The notes: generated by a model from the letters alone, not told the origin. A stretch of DNA of 64,000 nt from Streptomyces jeddahensis (GCF_001642995.1 NZ_LOHS01000164.1:29424-93423); one strand, 5' to 3'. Positions 49,073 to 58,494 are shown, numbered from the stretch's first letter. Numbers and translations are program-made.

Positions 49073-50289
49073 CTACACGTCGATCCCCGCCTCCCGCAGC
49101 ACCTTCGCCGCGCTTCCCCACGACCCGTCCAGCGGCTCCGGTTGCTCGCGCCCGCCCACCGTCAGGTCCTTGAAGCCGCTCGACGTCGAGATCACCACCA
49201 CCGGACCCTCCTCCGGGGAGGTGTGACGCTGGCGCAGGCCCGCCAGGCCCGCCGCCGACGACAGCTCCGTCCACAGGCCCGCACGGCCCAGTTCGCCCCG
49301 GGCCGCGCGTAGTTCGTCGTCTGTCACCAGCAGCGAGGCGCCGCCGCTCTCCCGTATCGCACGGACGCCGCGGTAGCTGTTCACCTGGCAGCTGATGCCG
49401 TACGCCTGCGTCTCGCCCACCTCCACCGGCAGGGCCGGTGCCCCCGCGGCCAGCGCCGCGTGCAGCGGCCCGCCCGCCGCCGGCTCACACGCGTACATCC
49501 GCGGCACCACCGTCGTCTGGCCCAGCAGCCGCAGCTCCGCGAAGCCCTTCCGAAGAGGTTCTCGCCGTAGCCCGTGGGCACGTACACCGCCTTCGGCACG
49601 CCGATCTCTTGGAAGATCTCGTACGCGATCGTCTTGTAGCCCTCCGGGCCGAACGGGTGGCCCGTGTGCGTCACCGTCCGGTTGCTCACCGGGTGGAAGC
49701 CCAGCCGCTCCACGATCTGGGTCGTCAGCGGCCACGAGTGCTCCCAGCCCACGGGCAGCACCACCGCCCCGTACGCGCGCATGAAGTCCCGTACCGCAGG
49801 CGGCGCCCACCCGTTGATGACGATGCACTGCAGGCCCGCCCGCGCCGCGTACGCCGCCGCCGATGCCGCGTGGTTGCCGGAGGACGCCACCACGATGCCC
49901 GGCGCCCCCGCGCCTACCGCCGCGCTGACCGCGACCCGGTTGAGGCGGTCCTTGTGGCTCCACGTCGGGTTGCGCGATTCGTCCTTGACGTACACCCCGT
50001 CCGCCAGCTCGATCAGCGGCGTACCGCCCTCACCCAGCCCGGGCGCCGCCAGCGGCGGCAGCAGCGGGGCCCAGCGGTCCAGACCCGCCCGCAGGGGCGT
50101 CGGGGACGTGAACAGATCCGTGTCCAGGGCCTCGTAGGCGTAAGTGATCTCGAGCGGATACGCCACGTCATGCGTGCTGGTCTGGGGGCAGCCCGCGGTC
50201 AGCGGAGGCCACAGCGGATATTCGACGCTGGCGTTCCCCAGCGAGCGCTGACCGGTGGCCAGGGACTCCGAAGACGGCGCATCAACCAT
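49073..50289 (-). pseudogene. Threonine synthase-like PLP enzyme, frameshifted
   Basis: First frame (50289 to about 49555): MVDAPSSESLATG, LGEGGTPLIELADGVYVKDE, NPTWSHKDRLNRVAVSAAVG (PLP lysine), IVVASSGNHAASAAAYAARA, YVPTGYGENLFG. Second frame (about 49553 to 49073): RKGFAELRLLGQTTVVPRMY, YGISCQVNSYRGVRAIRESG and a normal C-terminus. At the junction the code jumps from ENLFG to KGFAEL; relatives have two more residues there, so a deletion of about 7 bases, perhaps between two GG pairs, is likely. Otherwise well preserved, so recent, or a sequencing error. Confidence 0.8.
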
Positions 50290-50497
50290 GATCCGCAGCC
50301 TAGACCTGCCGCCCGGGGCGTGCTTGGAGGTGTCTCCATGCGCTTGGCACGGGTGCTCGCCGTCTGGGCGGCGCGGCGTGCCCGCCGTGCGGCCGCGCCG
50401 GTCTCCGTGGCTCGGTGGCGTGCGTTGTCGAGGTCGGTACGGCGTAGTACACGTAGGAAGTCTCACAGACCCGTTCGCTCTCGCTTGGAGTCGATCG

Positions 50498-50845
50498 ATG
50501 GCCGTTCGCCGCGTCGTGCCCAACGTCCAGTCAGAAGCCGTGCAGGAGAACCGTGAGTTCTATGGGCTGCTGGGCTTCGAGGAGGTCATGAACCTCGGGT
50601 GGATCATGACGCTCGCTTCCCCCTCCAGTCCGACAGCGCAGGTCAGCCTCATTGCCCGCGACAAGACGGCATCAGTCACGCCCGACATCAGCATCGAGGT
50701 GGACGATGTGGACGCGGCTTATGCGCTCATGCGGAACAGCGGTGCGGAAATCGTGCATCCCCTGCAGGACGAGGAGTGGGGAGTACGCCGGTTCTTCGTC
50801 CGTGACCCCAACGGCCGAGTGGTCAACGTGCTGGGCCACATCTGA
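50498..50845 (+). CDS. Glyoxalase/bleomycin-resistance (VOC) family protein
   Basis: 115 residues. One VOC unit pair: RRVVPNVQSEAVQENREFYG, LLGFEEVMNLGWIMTLASP, DISIEVDDVDAAYALMRNSG and WGVRRFFVRDPNGRVVNVLG. Metal-ligand positions of glyoxalase I are not complete, so probably a binding or resistance-type member. ATG 50498 with GGAG upstream. Isolated between the threonine-synthase pseudogene and gene fragments. Confidence 0.88.
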   Translation: MAVRRVVPNVQSEAVQENREFYGLLGFEEVMNLGWIMTLASPSSPTAQVSLIARDKTASVTPDISIEVDDVDAAYALMRNSGAEIVHPLQDEEWGVRRFFVRDPNGRVVNVLGHI

Positions 50846-50883
50846 AGCGCACCGCCACCGCCACCGCCACCGCCACCGACGAA

Positions 50884-51060
50884 GAGCTGGCACAGCCACT
50901 CGTTCGTACTCGCGTACTCGCCATGGGGTCGTGCGCTCAGCAGCACCACGTGGTCGAACAGCGCATAGAACCGGCCCTGGTTGGTCTTGCAGCCCGCCAT
51001 GAAGAGGTGCCCCTGGTCGTGGCTGCCGAGCAGATCGATGGAAAACGACACCTGTCGCAA
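50884..51060 (-). pseudogene. Fragment of an AAA/P-loop kinase-like protein
   Basis: Minus-strand text GHLFMAGCKTNQGRFYALFD followed by HVVLLSA strongly resembles the middle of a small AAA-type nucleoside-kinase-like ATPase of Streptomyces (FVAGCKSNQGRFY..FDHVVLLSAP). Neither the P-loop part nor the C-terminus is present; beyond it runs a (GCCACC)n-type simple repeat at 50851-50878 that codes poly-Gly on this strand. Confidence 0.5.
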
Positions 51061-51183
51061 GCAGCCGCCGGCGACGCCGTCCGCGCCCCCGTCGCCCCGA
51101 GCCGCCGTCCGCGACCGCCCTCCCCTGGGCACAGCATGACCGTGAAGGGCGGGCCATCACAGGTACGTGAGCCGACCGTCCAT

Positions 51184-51897
51184 ATGTGCTTGTCCACCAT
51201 TCCGGCACCGCACTACCGTGCCGATGTGGATCTCTTCTCTCGCTCGTGGACAGCGTTGCGCACCGCGGTCGCCGAGCTCCCGGACGAGGATTTCGCGCAG
51301 CCGTCCGGCTGTACCGGCTGGCTCGTACGGGATCTGGTGTGCCACCTGATCATCGACGCCCAGGACGTCCTGATCACCCTCGTGACCCCCGCCGAAACGG
51401 AACCGACCCGCGACGCGGTGACCTACTGGGACGTCGCCGAAACGCCGCCGACAGGTGAGGACCCCCTCGACGCGCTGATCGTCCGCCTGGCCGCCGCATA
51501 CCAGGAGCCGCGGCTGCTGAAGTTCCACCTCGACGACGTCGGCTCCGCCGCCGGTCGCGCTGCCGAACTCGCCGACCCGCACCTCCTGGTCAGCACCCGC
51601 GACGAGGTCCTCACCGCGGGCGACTACCTCTCCGCGTACGTCCTGGAGTGGACGCTGCACCACCTCGACCTGGTCGCGCACCTCCCGGACGTGCCGGGAC
51701 CCCCCGCGGAAGGGCTTGCCCGGTCACGCGAGATGCTGGAGATGATCGCTCGGGCCGCGTTCCCCGCGTCGTGCTCCGACAAGGATGCGCTGCTGATCGG
51801 CACCAGACGGCGTGCACCGACGGACGCGGAGAAGGCCGAACTGGCTGAATTGGGCGACGGCGAACTGGCCGCGAAAATCCCGCTCGTCCTCGGATGA
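51184..51897 (+). CDS. Mycothiol-dependent maleylpyruvate isomerase-family (DinB-like) protein
   Basis: 237 residues. MDMT/DinB four-helix core: RSWTALRTAVAELPDEDFAQ, PSGCTGWLVRDLVCHLIIDA (metal-binding His) and YVLEWTLHHLDLVAHL (second His pair), then SREMLEMIARAAFPASCSDK and the C-terminal domain. These are actinobacterial mycothiol-dependent enzymes of mostly unknown substrate. The start is uncertain (ATG 51184 or TTG 51190), with no clear ribosome binding site. Confidence 0.85.
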   Translation: MCLSTIPAPHYRADVDLFSRSWTALRTAVAELPDEDFAQPSGCTGWLVRDLVCHLIIDAQDVLITLVTPAETEPTRDAVTYWDVAETPPTGEDPLDALIVRLAAAYQEPRLLKFHLDDVGSAAGRAAELADPHLLVSTRDEVLTAGDYLSAYVLEWTLHHLDLVAHLPDVPGPPAEGLARSREMLEMIARAAFPASCSDKDALLIGTRRRAPTDAEKAELAELGDGELAAKIPLVLG

Positions 51898-52557
51898 CCG
51901 TCTGGCTGAATTCCGGCCTTCGACCGCGGGCAGGACCACAACGGCGGAGGAGCTGGTCGCCCGGTTTCGCGATGAGACTGTTCATGTGAGAGCCAGTGTC
52001 GGTGGCCCTGTTGGCAGCCTTGGCAAGCGGAGCTGGTCAGGCTGGAGGAGATGACGACTGACCCGGACCGTGGGCAGGCGCCGAGCACAGCGCTGGCTGT
52101 ACGGGCCGCACTGGACGCGGACTTCCGTATGGATCTGCGGCAGTGGCACGAGCATGCGAAGTTGGTCCGAACCAGCGATGGCGAGGTGCACAACACCACC
52201 AGCGACGGCAACTTTCCCGGGCCCGACGGTGCAGGTCCCGCAGGGTGTGCTCCCCGGCCGCGGGGGTCCGAGTCTGCCCGCGTTGCGCAGCACCGTGGGC
52301 GCGACCAGGTGTGCCATGTCCTGACCTGTGCACGGGTGCGGAACTCCATGCTCACGTCGACGGCGACCACGACGTGGTCGACCCGCGCCCACACGTGGCC
52401 GACGGGGATCTCCGCCAGGCTGCCCATGCTCCACCGAACCGGCAGCCCGCTCGCCCCCAGCCGTTGCGCACCCGTGATCCCCGGCAGGCCCGCGGTACCG
52501 AAGCCCCCAGGGCCTGTCCGGCGGTCTTGCCGGACAGGCCCCTGGTCCCGAGGGGGC
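51898..52557. other. 660-bp region of gene fragments
   Basis: Plus strand, from ATG 52051: MTTDPDRGQAPSTALAVRAA then DADFRMDLRQWHEHA and TSDGEVHNTTSDGNFPGP, which looks like the N-terminus of the NB-ARC/tetratricopeptide family that carries HNTISGGT..GPV-like stretches; it breaks off near 52230. Minus strand, about 52310-52500: IPVGHVWARVDHVVVAVDVS then MEFRTRAQVRTWHTW, an unassigned remnant. Nothing intact. Confidence 0.45.
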
Positions 52558-53115
52558 TCAGCGCTTGAGCGTGAAGGTGAAGTCGCCGGAGAGCTTGCCG
52601 CTCAGCCGGACTGCCGAAACGAGTTTCCCCTCCGTGATCAGTCTCTCGACCTCGGCCCGCGAAAGACCGCAACCTTCAGCGATCAGTCGCACCGGCCGGA
52701 CAGGGATCTGCGCCGCAAAGCGGACCGATACATCGATCACATCGCTCACCTCGCGTTCCAGGTGATCCGATCCGCCGGTGTCGAGGCGCCAGGCGTTGTC
52801 CCAGTCGAGGGCGATGCGATTACGGCGCCGCACGACCGGATCCTGGAGCAGCGCAGCTGCCAGGCCAGGGTCGTTGTCATGCATCCGGTCCAGCAGCTCA
52901 GGTCGTACGGAGCGCACGTTCATCCGCTCCAGGACCGTGAGCTTTGCCGTGCCCCCGCAAGCGGTACAGAGCACGAGGAGCCAGGCGTCGAGGAGCTTGT
53001 GGTTTGCGTTGACGCGAAATTTACCGTTTGCCCGGAAGCGCTCGGACGCGCACGCGTGGCAACGGCGGAGAACGAGCGGCAGGCAGGTGGGCATGACCAC
53101 CCAGTTATTGAGCAC
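52558..53115 (-). CDS. DUF1062 domain-containing protein
   Basis: 185 residues. Two zinc-ribbon-like Cys pairs near the N-terminus (RCHACASERF, LCTACGGTAK) with FRVNANHKLLDAWLLV between them, then LTVLERMNVRSVRPELLDRM, and a C-terminal S4/HTH-like end (LIAEGCGLSRAEVERLITEG, KLSGDFTFTLKR). Function of DUF1062 is unknown; the ribbon and tail suggest RNA or DNA binding. GTG 53115 used; ATG 53094 is an alternative. Confidence 0.85.
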   Translation of the reverse strand: MLNNWVVMPTCLPLVLRRCHACASERFRANGKFRVNANHKLLDAWLLVLCTACGGTAKLTVLERMNVRSVRPELLDRMHDNDPGLAAALLQDPVVRRRNRIALDWDNAWRLDTGGSDHLEREVSDVIDVSVRFAAQIPVRPVRLIAEGCGLSRAEVERLITEGKLVSAVRLSGKLSGDFTFTLKR

Positions 53116-53571
53116 AGAAGTACACCGGTTTCAGTGAGAAGTCCGCAGCAAAAAGCAGCGCGGCGCACATGCGCGACGCGCGACGATTCAGCGCTCGGGA
53201 GGTCTCACAGGGTGTACAACGGCAGGTCCTTGACTAGACAACTTGGTTCGGCAGCACGGTAATGGCGCACTGCGGCGCTGCTCCACTGGTTTTCGAGCGC
53301 CTTCTCGGCGTGTCCTCAGATAGTCCGGTCAACACCTCGGTGACGCCCGCCAGCGCACCCCATACAAGATCTGGTGAGAGCCCAGAAGGGGGTGGGGGAT
53401 TTCTCGCTCCGCGGCTGGATCCGTCGCAAGGAGGAAAAGACAAAGGCAAGGAGGTCACAGTCTCCTTGCCATGTTCAATGTATAGCGCATGGGGGGCCTT
53501 GCGGCAAGGCCCCCTTCGTGCCGCAGAATCTCCGGCCTAGGCCAGAACCTGCGGAAATCGGGAGTCGCGAA
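53116..53571. other. 456-bp leader region of the rifamycin-resistance-like operon
   Basis: No gene. 53116-53440: nothing recognised beyond promoter-like sequence for DUF1062. 53445-53470: hairpin GGCAAGGAG / CTCCTTGCC. 53480-53486: TATAGC, a possible -10. 53492-53514: the RAE-like inverted repeat. 53537-53546: palindrome GGCCTAGGCC. Confidence 0.5.
53492..53514. promoter_or_regulatory. Rifamycin-associated element (RAE)-like inverted repeat
   Basis: GGGGGCCTTG-CGG-CAAGGCCCCC, 10-bp perfect arms with a CGG loop, just downstream of a TATAGC -10-like hexamer and 58 bp before the glycosyltransferase start. From memory the RAE found upstream of rifampin-inactivating genes in actinomycetes is an inverted repeat with the same TTGCGGCAA centre flanked by G and C runs. 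Confidence 0.7.
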
Positions 53572-54813
53572 GTGCGTGTGCTGTTGTCGACGTATGGGTC
53601 GCGCGGGGACGTCCAGCCGATGGCAGCGTTCGCGGTGCGGTTGCGGGAACTCGGCGCGGAGGTGCGGGTGTGCGCGCCGTCGGACGAGGAGTTCGCGAAG
53701 CTTCTGGCCGGTGTCGGCGTGGAGTTCGTCCCGGCCGCCGAGCCGGTGCGCACGCTGGTGACCGGGAAGCAGCCTCTGGCGCCGGAGCGCCTGCCCCAGC
53801 GCGCGGCAGCGCTGACCGCCGCGCAGTACGAGGCGGTCCACGCGGCGGCCGAGGGATGTGACGCGGTGGTGGCGACCGGCTTGGTCCCGGCCGTGGCCGG
53901 GGCGCAGTCGGCGGCCGAGAAGCTGGGCGCCCACTTCGTGTACGTGAGCTACTTCCCGACCATGCTGCCGTCGCCGCACCACGCGCCGATCCCGCTGCCG
54001 CTCTGGCCGTTCCCGCCGGGAATGACCGACAACCGGGAGCTGTGGGACCTCAACGCCCAGAGTTTCAACGCGCTGTACGGCCCAGGGCTCAACGCGCACC
54101 GGACGTCTGTCGGCCAGCCCACGGTGGACGACGTCCGCGGCTACGTCTTCACCGACCGGCCATGGCTGGCGGCGGACCCGGTCCTTGCCCCCTGGCGGGA
54201 GCCGGCGGACCTCGACGTCGTACAGACCGGCGCATGGATCCTGCCGGACGAGCGCCCGCTGTCGGCCGAGTTGACGGCGTTCCTGGAGGCCGGCGCACCA
54301 CCGGTGTACGTGGGCTTCGGCAGCATGCCCATGCGCGCCTCGGAGGACATCGCCCGGGTGGCCATGGAGGCCGTCCGCGCCCAGGGCCACCGCGTACTCG
54401 TAGGGCGCGGCTGGGCCGACCTGGCCCTGATCGACGACCGGGACGACTGCTTCGTCGTCGGCGAGGTCAACCAGCAGGCACTGTTCGGCCGGGTGGCCGC
54501 CGTCGTGCACCACGGCGGCGCGGGCACCACGACGACGGCCGCCCGGGCCGGTGCGCCCCAGGTGGTCGTACCCCAGATCGCGGACCAGCCGTACTGGGCC
54601 GGCCGGGTGGCCGAGCTGGGCATCGGCGCGGCACACGACGGTCCGACGCCGACCTTCGAGTCCCTGTCGGCCGCGCTCAGGACGGCTCTGACTCCCGAGA
54701 CCCGCGCACGAGCGAAGGCCGTGGCCGGCATGATCCGCACCGACGGTGCGACGGTGGCCGCGAAGCTGCTGCTCGACGCGGTCAGCCGGGACAGGCCGCC
54801 GGTGTCCGCGTGA
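53572..54813 (+). CDS. GT1-family glycosyltransferase, candidate rifamycin glycosyltransferase
   Basis: 413 residues. GT-B fold of the antibiotic (vancomycin/OleD-like) type: N-terminal VRVLLSTYGSRGDVQPMAAF, C-terminal nucleotide-sugar domain VYVGFGSMPMRASEDIARVA and the HHGGAGTTTTAARAGAPQVV donor motif with PQIADQPYWAGRVAELGIG. GTG 53572 has GGGAG upstream. The RAE-like element before it and the HelR-like gene after it suggest it inactivates rifamycins (Rgt type) rather than decorating an endogenous product. Without those neighbours it would only be a generic antibiotic GT. Confidence 0.8.
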   Translation: MRVLLSTYGSRGDVQPMAAFAVRLRELGAEVRVCAPSDEEFAKLLAGVGVEFVPAAEPVRTLVTGKQPLAPERLPQRAAALTAAQYEAVHAAAEGCDAVVATGLVPAVAGAQSAAEKLGAHFVYVSYFPTMLPSPHHAPIPLPLWPFPPGMTDNRELWDLNAQSFNALYGPGLNAHRTSVGQPTVDDVRGYVFTDRPWLAADPVLAPWREPADLDVVQTGAWILPDERPLSAELTAFLEAGAPPVYVGFGSMPMRASEDIARVAMEAVRAQGHRVLVGRGWADLALIDDRDDCFVVGEVNQQALFGRVAAVVHHGGAGTTTTAARAGAPQVVVPQIADQPYWAGRVAELGIGAAHDGPTPTFESLSAALRTALTPETRARAKAVAGMIRTDGATVAAKLLLDAVSRDRPPVSA

Positions 54814-54928
54814 ACCAGGGGATCGTCCAGCCAGGACCCAGAACACGAGAACCCGCACACCTTGACGCGCTCACTGGTCGCGAGAGACCCCGAACGCGAG
54901 CGACCTCACATTCGGAGCTGATGAAGAA

Positions 54929-57118
54929 GTGAACCCCCTGACCACCAGCGCGTTCGACCTTCCCGACCGCCTCTCGCCCAAAGCCGACCAGACGCTCATC
55001 GCCGGCGACGAGCGGCACTTCGCGGCCATCGCCGAGTGCCTCGAGCAGTCGATCGCCGAAGTGTCCGAACGCCTCGAAGCCGAGCGCAAGGCACCCGGTG
55101 GCAAGGGCCGGCAGGCCATGGACCGGGACATGGAGATCCACCGGCTGACCGCTCGCCTGCGCGTGTTGCGGCGCTTCGGTTTGGACCTGTGCCTCGGACA
55201 CATGGTCAGCGCGGACAACCCCGAGCCCATGTATGTCGGACGAATCGGCCTTACGGACAGCGCGGGTCGTCGGCTGCTGCTCGACTGGCGCTCCGCCGCG
55301 GCCGAGCCGTTCTTCGGAGCCACCCACGCCAACCCGATGGGTCTGGTAAGCCGCCGCAGGTATCGCTGGACCCGCGGCCGGATCAGCGACTACTGGGATG
55401 AGGTGTTCGCCTCGGACGGGTTTGCCGGGCACGCGGCGCTCGACGACCAGTCCGCCTTCATCGCCAGCCTGGGCAGCGACCGTTCGCCACGGATGCGCGA
55501 TGTGCTCGGCACCATCCAGGCCGACCAGGACGCAATCATCCGCGCGGGATCCCGCGGCGCTCTCGTCGTCGACGGCGGTCCGGGTACGGGGAAGACCGTC
55601 GTCGCTCTGCACCGCGCCGCCTACCTCCTCTACTCCGACCCTCGCCTCGGTCACCGCCGGGGCGGCGTACTGTTCGTCGGTCCGCACCAGCCCTACCTCG
55701 CCTACGTCGCCGACGTCCTCCCCAGCCTCGGAGAGGAGGGCGTGCAGACCTGCACCCTGCGGGACCTCGTCACCGAGGGAGCCGCAGCAGCGATCGAGAC
55801 GGACCCGGACGTGGCCCGCCTGAAGTCGTCCGCGAACATGGTGAAGGCGATCGAGACGGCGGTCAGGTTCTACGAGGAGCCGCCCACCGAGGGGATGACG
55901 GTCACGACGCACTGGTCCGACATCTGGCTGAGCGCCGACGACTGGGCCGTGGCCTTCGAAGCAGCGGAGCCGGGTACTCCGCACAACGAGGCGCGCGACC
56001 AGGTCTGGGAGGAGCTGCTCACGATCCTGGTGGACAAGCACGAGGGCGACGTCTCGGGCCATGACGGCGAGGTCTCGGCCGATCTGCTCCGCAAGTCGCT
56101 GAGGCAGAACAGGGAGCTGCTCACGGCGTTCAACCGCGCGTGGCCGCTGCTCGAAGCGGCCGACCTCGTCGGAGACTTGTGGTCGGTACCCGCGTATCTG
56201 CGGATGTGCGCTCCCTGGCTCGGCCGCAATGACGTTCGGAAGCTGCAGCGCGAGGACGCCCAGGCCTGGACGGTGTCCGACCTGCCGCTCCTGGACGCGG
56301 CACGGCAGCGGCTCGGCGACCCGGAGGCGGCACGACGAAAGCGTCGGCAGGAGGCCGCGGTCGCCGCCGAACGCGAATACCGGGCGCAGGTCACCGACAA
56401 CCTGCTCAGGACTGATGACGACACCTTCGAGGCCGCGGTGATGACGATGCTGCGCGGGCAGGACCTTGAGAACACCCTGGTCGACGAGACCGCCCTGCCC
56501 ACCGCCGACCCAGACCTCCTCGCGGGCCCGTTCGCGCACATCATCGTGGACGAGGCTCAGGAACTGACCGACGCGGAGTGGCAGATGTTGCTGCTCCGCT
56601 GCCCGTCCCGGAGCTTCACCATCGTCGGCGATCGTGCCCAGGCCAGGCACGGGTTCACGGAGTCGTGGCAGGAACGGCTCGAGCGGGTCGGGCTCGACCG
56701 GATCAACCTGGCCTCCCTGAGCGTCAACTACCGGACGCCGGAAGAGATCATGGCCGAAGCCGAGCCGGTCATCCGGGCGGTGCTCCCGGACGCCAACGTG
56801 CCGACCTCCATCCGCAGCGGCGGCGTCCCCGTCGTCCACGGAGCTGTCTCGGATCTGGACTCGATTCTCTCCACCTGGCTCGCCGCACATGCCGAGGGGA
56901 TCGCCTGCGTCATCGGCGCTGGTGACATCGAAGAGGGCACGTTCCGGTCGACGTCTCGCGTCCGGTCGCTGACCCCTGAGCTGTCGAAGGGGCTCGAGTT
57001 CGACCTGGTCGTCCTCATCGACCCGGAGAACTTCGGCACCGGCATCGAGGGAGCAGTCGACCGCTATGTCGCCATGACGCGAGCGACCCAGCAACTCGTC
57101 ATCCTCACGAGCTCCTGA
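54929..57118 (+). CDS. helR: HelR/HelD-like RNA polymerase-associated UvrD-family protein
   Basis: 729 residues. Long N-terminal coiled-coil (DERHFAAIAECLEQSIAEVS through LRRFGLDLCLG), then split SF1 ATPase: Walker A VVDGGPGTGKTVVALHRAAY, Walker B IIVDEAQELTDAEW, FTIVGDRAQARHGF, and C-terminal motifs SVNYRTPEEIM, SKGLEFDLVVLIDPE, YVAMTRATQQLVIL. This is the HelD family; HelR members displace rifamycin from RNA polymerase and are RAE-controlled. Length and RAE upstream of the operon fit HelR. 115 bp after the glycosyltransferase, same strand. Confidence 0.85.
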   Translation: MNPLTTSAFDLPDRLSPKADQTLIAGDERHFAAIAECLEQSIAEVSERLEAERKAPGGKGRQAMDRDMEIHRLTARLRVLRRFGLDLCLGHMVSADNPEPMYVGRIGLTDSAGRRLLLDWRSAAAEPFFGATHANPMGLVSRRRYRWTRGRISDYWDEVFASDGFAGHAALDDQSAFIASLGSDRSPRMRDVLGTIQADQDAIIRAGSRGALVVDGGPGTGKTVVALHRAAYLLYSDPRLGHRRGGVLFVGPHQPYLAYVADVLPSLGEEGVQTCTLRDLVTEGAAAAIETDPDVARLKSSANMVKAIETAVRFYEEPPTEGMTVTTHWSDIWLSADDWAVAFEAAEPGTPHNEARDQVWEELLTILVDKHEGDVSGHDGEVSADLLRKSLRQNRELLTAFNRAWPLLEAADLVGDLWSVPAYLRMCAPWLGRNDVRKLQREDAQAWTVSDLPLLDAARQRLGDPEAARRKRRQEAAVAAEREYRAQVTDNLLRTDDDTFEAAVMTMLRGQDLENTLVDETALPTADPDLLAGPFAHIIVDEAQELTDAEWQMLLLRCPSRSFTIVGDRAQARHGFTESWQERLERVGLDRINLASLSVNYRTPEEIMAEAEPVIRAVLPDANVPTSIRSGGVPVVHGAVSDLDSILSTWLAAHAEGIACVIGAGDIEEGTFRSTSRVRSLTPELSKGLEFDLVVLIDPENFGTGIEGAVDRYVAMTRATQQLVILTSS

Positions 57119-57241
57119 CGTCGCCAGTGCCGTCATCGGACACCCGGGGGTTCGGGCCGGGCACGCGGAATGCGTTGTGGGGATGGCGCCCGGAGGCCGG
57201 TCGCTCAACACTGGGGGACGGGCGACGGGGAGGGCTCGGGC

Positions 57242-58480
57242 ATGGCGACGCGCACAGAATCGACGCAGGCGGCGTTACCGGAGCGGCGGCCGGAGTTGGA
57301 CGCCATCCGGATGCTGGTCGTGATCGGGCTGGTCTTCTTCCACTCGGCGCTGGTGTTCGCCACCGACGACGACTACTACGTCAAGAACGCGGAGACCACC
57401 GAAGCCATCCTGATCATCGCCGGGTTCGGGGTCGTCTGGGCCATGCCGCTGCTGTTCCTCATCTCCGGCCTCGGCGCCTGGCACTCGCTGCGGCGCCGCG
57501 GCGCGGGCGGTTTCGCCAAGGAGCGGCTGCTGCGGCTCGGCGTACCGCTCGTCTTCGCGACCCTCGCCCTGAACCCGCAGCCGCAGTGGCTGCGGCAGCG
57601 CTCGGCCGAGACCGACCACCACGAGTCGTACCTCGGCTTCCTCCCCGACTTCTACGACGTGCACCTGGAACCCGAAGAATTCCCTTTCCTCGTCCAGGGC
57701 CAGCACTTCGAGACCGGCCATCTCTGGTTCGTCGTACTCCTCCTGGCGTTCTCCCTCATGCTGGCGCCGCTGCACCGGTGGCTGCCGCGCGAGCGCGTCC
57801 GCCGTACCGGCGACCGGGTGGCGCAGGCGACCCTGCGCCGACGCGGCGTCGTACTCCTGCCGGCCCTTGCCTTCGCGGCGATCTGCGCCTTCGCGGGGAT
57901 GGAAGAGGACTACGCGGGCTGGCACCGCTGGTCGTACCTGCTGTTCTTCGTCGCCGGCTTCGCGCTCGCCGCCGACGACCGCTTCCGTACCGTGATGCGC
58001 CGCGACGCCGGGCCCGCAGCCTGGCTCGGCGTCCTGCTGTTCGCGGCGGCCGGCCCCGGTGTCGCCCTGTCCGACGAGCCCTTCACGGAGATGACCCCCC
58101 TGGCCACCGTCTCCCGGGCGCTGTTCGGCGCGGCCGGATGGTGCCTGGTGGTCGCCATCCCGGGCCTCCTCGACCGTTGGCGGCAACAACAGCGAAAGGC
58201 ACAGCAGCAACCGCAACCGCTCACGGCGCCGAACCCGGCCCCGACCACCCGCCGACGCCTCTACGGCTATCTCGCCGCCGCCGTGCTGCCGCTGTACATC
58301 CTGCACCAGCCGATCGTGGTCGCCGTCGCGTACTTCGTGGTCGGCTGGTCAGCGCCGATCCTGGTCGAATACGTCGTGCTCGTGACGATCGCCCTCGCCC
58401 TCACCCTCGCCGCGTACGAACTGCTGGTTCGTCGCACCCGGGTGACCCGCTTCCTGTTCGGGATGCGGGCGGTGGGGTGA
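57242..58480 (+). CDS. Acyltransferase family 3 membrane protein
   Basis: 412 residues, about ten helices. RPELDAIRMLVVIGLVFFHS (family His), PLLFLISGLGAWHSLRRRG, FAKERLLRLGVPLVF, HLWFVVLLLAFSLMLAPLHR, and AAAVLPLYILHQPIVVAVAY. Transfers acyl groups to membrane or exported carbohydrate-like acceptors; substrate unknown. ATG 57242 with GGGAGGG upstream. Not obviously linked to its neighbours. Confidence 0.88.
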   Translation: MATRTESTQAALPERRPELDAIRMLVVIGLVFFHSALVFATDDDYYVKNAETTEAILIIAGFGVVWAMPLLFLISGLGAWHSLRRRGAGGFAKERLLRLGVPLVFATLALNPQPQWLRQRSAETDHHESYLGFLPDFYDVHLEPEEFPFLVQGQHFETGHLWFVVLLLAFSLMLAPLHRWLPRERVRRTGDRVAQATLRRRGVVLLPALAFAAICAFAGMEEDYAGWHRWSYLLFFVAGFALAADDRFRTVMRRDAGPAAWLGVLLFAAAGPGVALSDEPFTEMTPLATVSRALFGAAGWCLVVAIPGLLDRWRQQQRKAQQQPQPLTAPNPAPTTRRRLYGYLAAAVLPLYILHQPIVVAVAYFVVGWSAPILVEYVVLVTIALALTLAAYELLVRRTRVTRFLFGMRAVG

Positions 58481-58494
58481 AGGGCCGGCCGAAG

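Noticed and set aside
50851..50880. Possible CRISPR or functional repeat array
   Set aside because: Only a short ACCGCC simple repeat without spacers.
53471..53485. Leader peptide M-F-N-V before the resistance operon
   Set aside because: No ribosome binding site at proper distance, and the likely transcription start lies downstream; kept only as part of the attenuator idea.
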